Positions 59,852 to 64,000 of a stretch of DNA of 64,000 nt are shown here, piece after piece. The stretch comes from Anaerolineaceae bacterium (lineage in GTDB: Bacteria > Chloroflexota > Anaerolineae > Aggregatilineales > Phototrophicaceae): positions 97,342-161,341 of the forward strand of contig NZXX01000010.1 in the NCBI GenBank assembly GCA_002702065.1. The letters are read 5' to 3'. The notes beneath the pieces are model-generated. The model had not been told where the DNA came from, made no database searches, and saw only the letters and a list, made by a program, of their open reading frames with translations. The translations under genes were made by a program, and so were the position numbers. Every line of letters begins with the position of its first letter. Positions within the stretch are counted from its first letter, which is position 1.

Positions 59852-60835
59852 ATGACGACATTTATTCTCAGGCGCATCGGGTTGATGATTCCGATGTTGT
59901 TTGCTGTATCGCTGATCTCGTTTGCCATTATCCAGCTGCCACCCGGCGATTTTCTGACGACGCTGCAAGCCCAGACCGCCGAAACTGGTGGGGGCATGAC
60001 GGCGGAACTGGCGGAACTGCTGCGGCAGAATTATGGGCTGGACAGGCCGTTTCTGGCACAGTATCTCAACTGGATTGATGGTTTCCCGGTGGGGGATTTT
60101 GGCTACTCATTCGAGTGGACCAGCCCTGTGTGGCCGCTGATCGCGGACCGGCTGGGGTACACCATTCTGCTGGGTATGGCGTCGCTGCTGATCATGTTCG
60201 TGCTGGCGATTCCGATTGGCATTTACTCCGCGACGCATCAGTATTCGCTGGGGGATGCCAGCCTGTCGGCGCTGGCGTTTATCGGGCTGTCGATTCCGGG
60301 TTTTCTGCTGGCGCTGATCTGGCTGTATGTCGGGGCAGTCGTGCTGCGCCTGCCGGTGACCGGGGTGCAGTCGCCGGAATTTCAGGACGCGCCCATGAGT
60401 ATCGCCAAAGTGGTGGACTATCTGGCGCATTTTATCCCGCCCGCGCTTATTCTCGGCCTGGCCAGTACGGCACAGCTCATGCGCATTATGCGCAGCGGTA
60501 TGCTGGATGTCCTCAGCCAGCAGTACATCACCACCGCCCGCGCCAAGGGGTTGAAGGAACGCAAGGTCGTCAACAAGTACGCGGTGCGTTCGGCGCTGAA
60601 CCCGGTGGTCAGTGTGATGGCGATGGAAGTGCCCAAGATCATTTCCTCATCGATCCTGATCGGCGTGGTGCTGTCCGTGCCGACGACCGGGCCGCTGTTT
60701 CTGCGGTCGCTGCTGTCGCAGGATATGTTTCTGGCAGGGACCTTTTTGCTCATGATGGCGCTGATGCAGCTGGTCGCCAACCTGGTGGCGGACGTGGCAT
60801 TGGCATGGCTTGATCCGAGGATTGTTTATTCATGA
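59852..60835 (+). CDS. ABC importer permease, DppB type, second system
   Basis: This is a 327-residue protein with about six membrane segments. It opens LRRIGLMIPMLFAVSLISFAI, has the PPGDFLTTL loop and NYGLDRPFLAQYLNWI, and carries the EAA loop YITTARAKGLKERKVVNKYAVR. It forms the channel with the DppC-type gene, which overlaps by ATGA. GAGG lies eight bases before the ATG. It is separated from the binding protein by a 289-base spacer with two inverted-repeat elements. Confidence 0.92.
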   Translation: MTTFILRRIGLMIPMLFAVSLISFAIIQLPPGDFLTTLQAQTAETGGGMTAELAELLRQNYGLDRPFLAQYLNWIDGFPVGDFGYSFEWTSPVWPLIADRLGYTILLGMASLLIMFVLAIPIGIYSATHQYSLGDASLSALAFIGLSIPGFLLALIWLYVGAVVLRLPVTGVQSPEFQDAPMSIAKVVDYLAHFIPPALILGLASTAQLMRIMRSGMLDVLSQQYITTARAKGLKERKVVNKYAVRSALNPVVSVMAMEVPKIISSSILIGVVLSVPTTGPLFLRSLLSQDMFLAGTFLLMMALMQLVANLVADVALAWLDPRIVYS

Positions 60836-62025
60836 CCGACCAGACACTTGGGGACAGCATCGAGCAGCGGTCCCGGCAAATTCAGCAGGCTTATGCACAA
60901 CTGGCCGACGATCTTTCCGAGGCTGAAGCCACATCGCGCACGCTCAGCGCGGACGAAGCGCATTTCGCGGCGTCGCAGTATCAGATGTTGTGGCGGCGTT
61001 TCCGGCGCAATAAGGCAGCCATCATCGGCGGGGTGATCGTGCTGGCCTATTATCTGATCGCGCTGCTGGGCAATTTTGTCGCGCCCTACACGCTGACGAC
61101 CCGTTTCACCCGCAACCTGTTTATGCCGCCGCAGCCGATGTTCCTGTTTGATGAAGGCACCTTTCGCCCGCATGTCTGTGGCGTGGATTCCGAGATGGAT
61201 GCCAACCTGCGCCGCACCTATCAGACCAATTGCGACGAAAAATTCCCGCTTCAGTTCTTCTCTCAGGGCGAGCCGTATTCGTTCTTCGGTCTGTTCGAGA
61301 CGGATATTCACCTGTTTACCGCCGGGGATGGCATCGTCAGCCTGCTGGGGACTGACCGGCAGGGGCGCGATATGTTCACACGGGTGGTGCTCGGCGCGCA
61401 GATTTCGCTGACGGTCGGGCTGGTGGGCGTGCTGATGAGCCTGTTTTTTGGCACCGTGCTGGGCGTGGCGTCCGGCTATTACGGCGGCATGATCGACGAA
61501 GTGATCCAGCGCATCATCGAACTGGTGCGCGCTTTCCCCTCGATTCCGTTATGGATGGCACTATCCGCTGCGCTGCCGACCAACTGGCCGCCGCTGCAAA
61601 CCTACTTCGCGGTGACGCTGATTCTGTCGCTGATCGGCTGGACATGGCTGGCACGACAGCTGCGCGGGCAGGTGCTGGCGCTGCGGCAGACGGATTACAT
61701 CATGGCGGCCAAGCTGGTGGGGGCCAGCGACCGGCGCATCATCTTCCGCCACCTGATTCCGGCGTCCATCAGCCAGATTATCGTCGTGGCGACACTGGCG
61801 CTGCCCTCGATGATCCTGGCCGAGACGTCCCTCAGTTTTCTGGGTCTGGGGCTGCGTCCGCCGCTGACAAGCTGGGGCGTGCTGCTGCAAGAGGCACAGA
61901 ATATCCAGTCGCTGGCACTGTATCCCTGGGTGTTTTACCCGGCGTTGTTCATGATCATCATTATTCTGGCTTTTAGTTTCCTGGGGGATGGCCTGCGCGA
62001 TGCATCCGACCCGTACACGATCTGA
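60832..62025 (+). CDS. ABC importer permease, DppC type, second system, with long insert
   Basis: This is a 397-residue permease, about 100 longer than the usual DppC. After the first membrane segment (AAIIGGVIVLAYYLIALLGNFV) comes a long extracytoplasmic stretch (about residues 85-175) with two Cys, including DSEMDANLRRTYQTNCDEKF, before LLGTDRQGRDMFTRVVLGAQ. The EAA loop is YIMAAKLVGASDRRIIFRHL. The insert type is known from importers for larger ligands and may contact the binding protein. It overlaps the preceding gene by four bases. Confidence 0.92.
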   Translation: MTDQTLGDSIEQRSRQIQQAYAQLADDLSEAEATSRTLSADEAHFAASQYQMLWRRFRRNKAAIIGGVIVLAYYLIALLGNFVAPYTLTTRFTRNLFMPPQPMFLFDEGTFRPHVCGVDSEMDANLRRTYQTNCDEKFPLQFFSQGEPYSFFGLFETDIHLFTAGDGIVSLLGTDRQGRDMFTRVVLGAQISLTVGLVGVLMSLFFGTVLGVASGYYGGMIDEVIQRIIELVRAFPSIPLWMALSAALPTNWPPLQTYFAVTLILSLIGWTWLARQLRGQVLALRQTDYIMAAKLVGASDRRIIFRHLIPASISQIIVVATLALPSMILAETSLSFLGLGLRPPLTSWGVLLQEAQNIQSLALYPWVFYPALFMIIIILAFSFLGDGLRDASDPYTI

Positions 62026-62033
62026 GTGCGTCC

Positions 62034-63029
62034 ATGAAAGCTGAAAATGTCCTTGAAGTCCGTGACCTCAGAACCCATTTTCACACGCTGGATGGGGTCG
62101 TGCGGGCGGTTGATGGGGTTGATCTGGAAATTCGCAGCGGCGAAACACTGGGGCTGGTGGGCGAAAGTGGCAGCGGCAAAAGCGTGACAGCGCATACCAT
62201 TATGCGGCTGCTGCCCAAGCGAATCGCCCGCATCGAAAGCGGCAGCATGACCTTTCGCCGCCGCAGTGGCAGCACCGTCGATATGACCAAACTCGACCCG
62301 GAAGGTGACCTGATCCGTGAGATTCGCGGCAACGAGATCGCCATGATCTTTCAGGAGCCGATGACCTCGCTGTCGCCGCTGCACACGATTGGCGACCAGA
62401 TCACCGAAGCGATTGAACTGCATCAGCAGGTCGGGCGGCAGGAGGCGATTGAACGCGCTATCGAAATGCTGACCGCCGTGCGCATTGGCAATGCGGAACA
62501 GTTTATCCGGTCGTACCCGCACCAGTTTTCCGGTGGGATGCGCCAGCGGGCCATGATCGCGATGGCGCTGTCGTGCAACCCGTCGCTGCTGATCGCTGAC
62601 GAACCGACAACGGCGCTGGACGTCACCATTCAGGCACAGATTCTGGACCTGATGCGCCGTTTGCAGCGCGAGTTTGGGTCCGCCATCCTGATGATTACCC
62701 ACAATCTGGGTGTGATCAACGAAATGGCGGACCGGGTGGCGGTGATGTATATGGGCAAAGTGGTCGAGGTGGCCGACCGCAAGACCCTGTTTAAGCGCCC
62801 GGCGCACCCGTACACCATTGGCCTGCTGCAATCCGTGCCGTCGATGGGGCGCAACATCAAGCGCACCCTCAGCCCGATTCCGGGGATGGTGCCGGACCCG
62901 TTCAGCGTGCCGCCGGGATGTGCTTTTTACCCACGCTGCCCGGCGGATAAGTCGGCGGCCTGCCACGACCCGGTGCCGCTGGTGGAGATCGAGCCGGGGC
63001 ATTGGGTGCGGTGCACGTTGTACAACTAG
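62034..63029 (+). CDS. ABC importer ATPase, DppD type
   Basis: This is a 331-residue ATPase. Walker A is GLVGESGSGKSVTAH, the Q-loop MIFQEPMTSLSPLHTIG, the signature FSGGMRQRAMIAMALSCNP, Walker B LLIADEPTTALDV and H-loop LMITHNLGV. The C terminus has the oligopeptide-transporter motif GCAFYPRCPADKSAACHDPVP with its cysteines, an iron-sulfur-like Cys pattern seen in the DppD/OppD family. It begins eight bases after the DppC gene. It energises import with the DppF-type partner downstream. Confidence 0.95.
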   Translation: MKAENVLEVRDLRTHFHTLDGVVRAVDGVDLEIRSGETLGLVGESGSGKSVTAHTIMRLLPKRIARIESGSMTFRRRSGSTVDMTKLDPEGDLIREIRGNEIAMIFQEPMTSLSPLHTIGDQITEAIELHQQVGRQEAIERAIEMLTAVRIGNAEQFIRSYPHQFSGGMRQRAMIAMALSCNPSLLIADEPTTALDVTIQAQILDLMRRLQREFGSAILMITHNLGVINEMADRVAVMYMGKVVEVADRKTLFKRPAHPYTIGLLQSVPSMGRNIKRTLSPIPGMVPDPFSVPPGCAFYPRCPADKSAACHDPVPLVEIEPGHWVRCTLYN

Positions 63030-63057
63030 GGGCTATAACAGCGTGAAATTACATCAT

Positions 63058-63085
63058 GTAGGGGCGATTCGCGAATCGCCCCTAC
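63058..63085. repeat. Perfect 28-bp palindrome GTAGGGGCGATTCG
   Basis: GTAGGGGCGATTCG (63058-63071) followed at once by its reverse complement CGAATCGCCCCTAC (63072-63085). No loop, no ORF, between the two ATPase genes. It is the purest member of the TAGGGGC group in the window. Confidence 0.85.
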
Positions 63086-63150
63086 GAATATTCGCAAACC
63101 GATTGAAGAAAATTGTTGATAATAGACCGAATTAATCAAACTCGTACATT

Positions 63151-63204
63151 GTAGGGATGGGCCAGTGTGCCCGTCCTGGGCCGACACAAGATCGGCCCCT
63201 ACCG
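63151..63204. repeat. TAGGG-ended dispersed repeat, copy B
   Basis: GTAGGGATGGGCCAG...GATCGGCCCCTAC. The core 63159-63187 is identical over 29 nt to 2691-2719. Compared with copy A it has small changes at both flanks and a shorter AAG spacer before GATCGG. It lies between dppD- and dppF-type genes. Confidence 0.8.
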
Positions 63205-63250
63205 ATATGTGCGTTTTGATCGCGTTGGTCGATAAGAGATAGGCTGATTG

Positions 63251-64000
63251 ATGGTAACGGAAGCGACAAAACCTGTCTTGCTCGATGTGCAGGATTTAAA
63301 AATGCACTTTCCCATCCGGCGCGGGCTGCTGCGCAAGATCGTTGGGCATGTGCGGGCGGTGGACGGCGTCAACCTGTTTATCCGCGAGGGGGAGACGCTG
63401 GGGCTGGTGGGGGAAAGCGGCTGCGGCAAAACCACCACCGGGCGGGCGATCCTGCGGGCGTATGAACCGACGGCGGGCAAGGTGCTGTTTCGGCGCAAGG
63501 AAGGCATGGTCGATGTGCTGGCGATGGACTCGCAGCAGATGAAGGCCCTGCGGCGCGATATGCAGATCATCTTTCAGGACCCGTTTTCGTCGCTCAACCC
63601 GCGCATGACGGTGCTGGACATTGTTGGTGAGCCGCTGCAAGTCCACGAAAAGCTGAGCAGCACCGAACTCAAGGAACGGGTCGCTGAACTGCTGCGGCGG
63701 GTGGGCCTGCGCCCGGAATACATGAACCGCTACCCGAACGCCTTCAGCGGGGGGCAGCGCCAGCGCATTGGCATCGCCCGTGCGTTGGCCCTCAATCCCC
63801 GGTTGATCGTCTGTGATGAGCCGGTATCGGCGCTCGATGTGTCGATTCAGGCGCAGGTGATTAATCTGCTGAAGCAGTTGCAGGGCGAATTTGGCCTGAC
63901 GTACCTGTTCATCGCGCACGATCTGGCGGTGGTGGAGCATATCAGCGACCGCATCGCGGTGATGTATCTGGGGCGCGTGGTCGAACTGGCGGATTCCGAG
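63251..64000 (+). CDS. ABC importer ATPase, DppF type, cut by the window end
   Basis: The first 250 residues are present, and the frame is still open at base 64000. Walker A is GLVGESGCGKTTTGRAIL, the Q-loop IIFQDPFSSLNPRMTV, the signature FSGGQRQRIGIARALALNP, Walker B LIVCDEPVSALDVSIQ and H-loop TYLFIAHDLAVV. It is the second ATPase of the importer. The 221-base spacer before it carries two repeat elements, so it may have its own transcript or depend on read-through. Confidence 0.95.
   Translation, partial: MVTEATKPVLLDVQDLKMHFPIRRGLLRKIVGHVRAVDGVNLFIREGETLGLVGESGCGKTTTGRAILRAYEPTAGKVLFRRKEGMVDVLAMDSQQMKALRRDMQIIFQDPFSSLNPRMTVLDIVGEPLQVHEKLSSTELKERVAELLRRVGLRPEYMNRYPNAFSGGQRQRIGIARALALNPRLIVCDEPVSALDVSIQAQVINLLKQLQGEFGLTYLFIAHDLAVVEHISDRIAVMYLGRVVELADSE

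Overview
The window is a 64 kb chromosomal piece of a GC-rich bacterium, most likely a Chloroflexota (Anaerolineae-like) member. The taxonomic reading is inference. It rests on secreted and membrane proteins with long Thr/Pro linkers, SH3b and LysM modules, a Ser/Thr kinase fused to extracellular domains, two Uma2-family nucleases, a PCYCGC/DUF1573 gene pair, and peptide-type ABC importers. There is no rRNA, tRNA, CRISPR array, transposase or phage gene that I can recognise. About 52 protein genes are supported; the first and last are cut by the window edges.

Layout. 1-8.8 kb: a partial helical protein, a DUF1573 plus PCYCGC thiol-rich pair, a secreted unknown, a HAD-like protein, a Cys-type sulfatase, a short-chain dehydrogenase, a 14-TM drug-type MFS exporter and a double-SIS sugar isomerase. 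8.9-16.7 kb: a GH3 beta-N-acetylhexosaminidase divergent from the SIS gene, a Uma2 protein, a Ser/Thr kinase-cohesin-LysM fusion, a divergent NarL-type two-component pair and two tandem CBS-pair proteins. 16.9-20.5 kb: a peptide-type ABC importer without ATPase genes. 20.6-35.4 kb: an alpha/beta hydrolase, a Gfo/Idh/MocA oxidoreductase, an M81 (MlrC-like) protein, an SDR, a 1518-residue secreted protein made of seven related modules, an enolase-superfamily dehydratase with a beta-hydroxyacid dehydrogenase, a DinB-like protein, an isopropylmalate/tartrate-type dehydrogenase, an SH3b-LysM protein and a two-repeat choice-of-anchor-D-like protein.

35.7-51.8 kb is the most coherent block. It holds NanE, a fused ATP sulfurylase-APS kinase, a fused alcohol-dehydrogenase/Gfo-Idh protein, and a polysaccharide cluster (two Wzy/WaaL-like proteins, a Wzx-like flippase, a sulfotransferase, GT2 and GT4 glycosyltransferases, a LbH acyltransferase, a UDP-sugar 4-epimerase, a UDP-sugar 6-dehydrogenase and UDP-GlcNAc 2-epimerase). 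The simplest reading is synthesis of an acidic, probably sulfated, amino-sugar-containing exopolysaccharide, with PAPS supplied by the fused Sat-CysC enzyme. 51.9-55.5 kb: a LarA-like protein, a second Uma2 protein and malate synthase. 55.6-64 kb: a toroid-fold unknown divergent from a GntR/FCD regulator, followed by a complete peptide-type ABC importer (binding protein, two permeases, two ATPases, the last truncated).

Several intergenic regions carry short palindromic elements with TAGGGGC-type ends. One of them is present at both 2.7 kb and 63.2 kb with a 29-bp identical core. Other small elements include an ACCCCCTCC-bounded palindrome at 59.7 kb and CGCAAAGG units at 53.2 kb. Convincing terminators follow the sulfatase, sat-cysC, the SH3b-LysM gene, the kinase and the response regulator.
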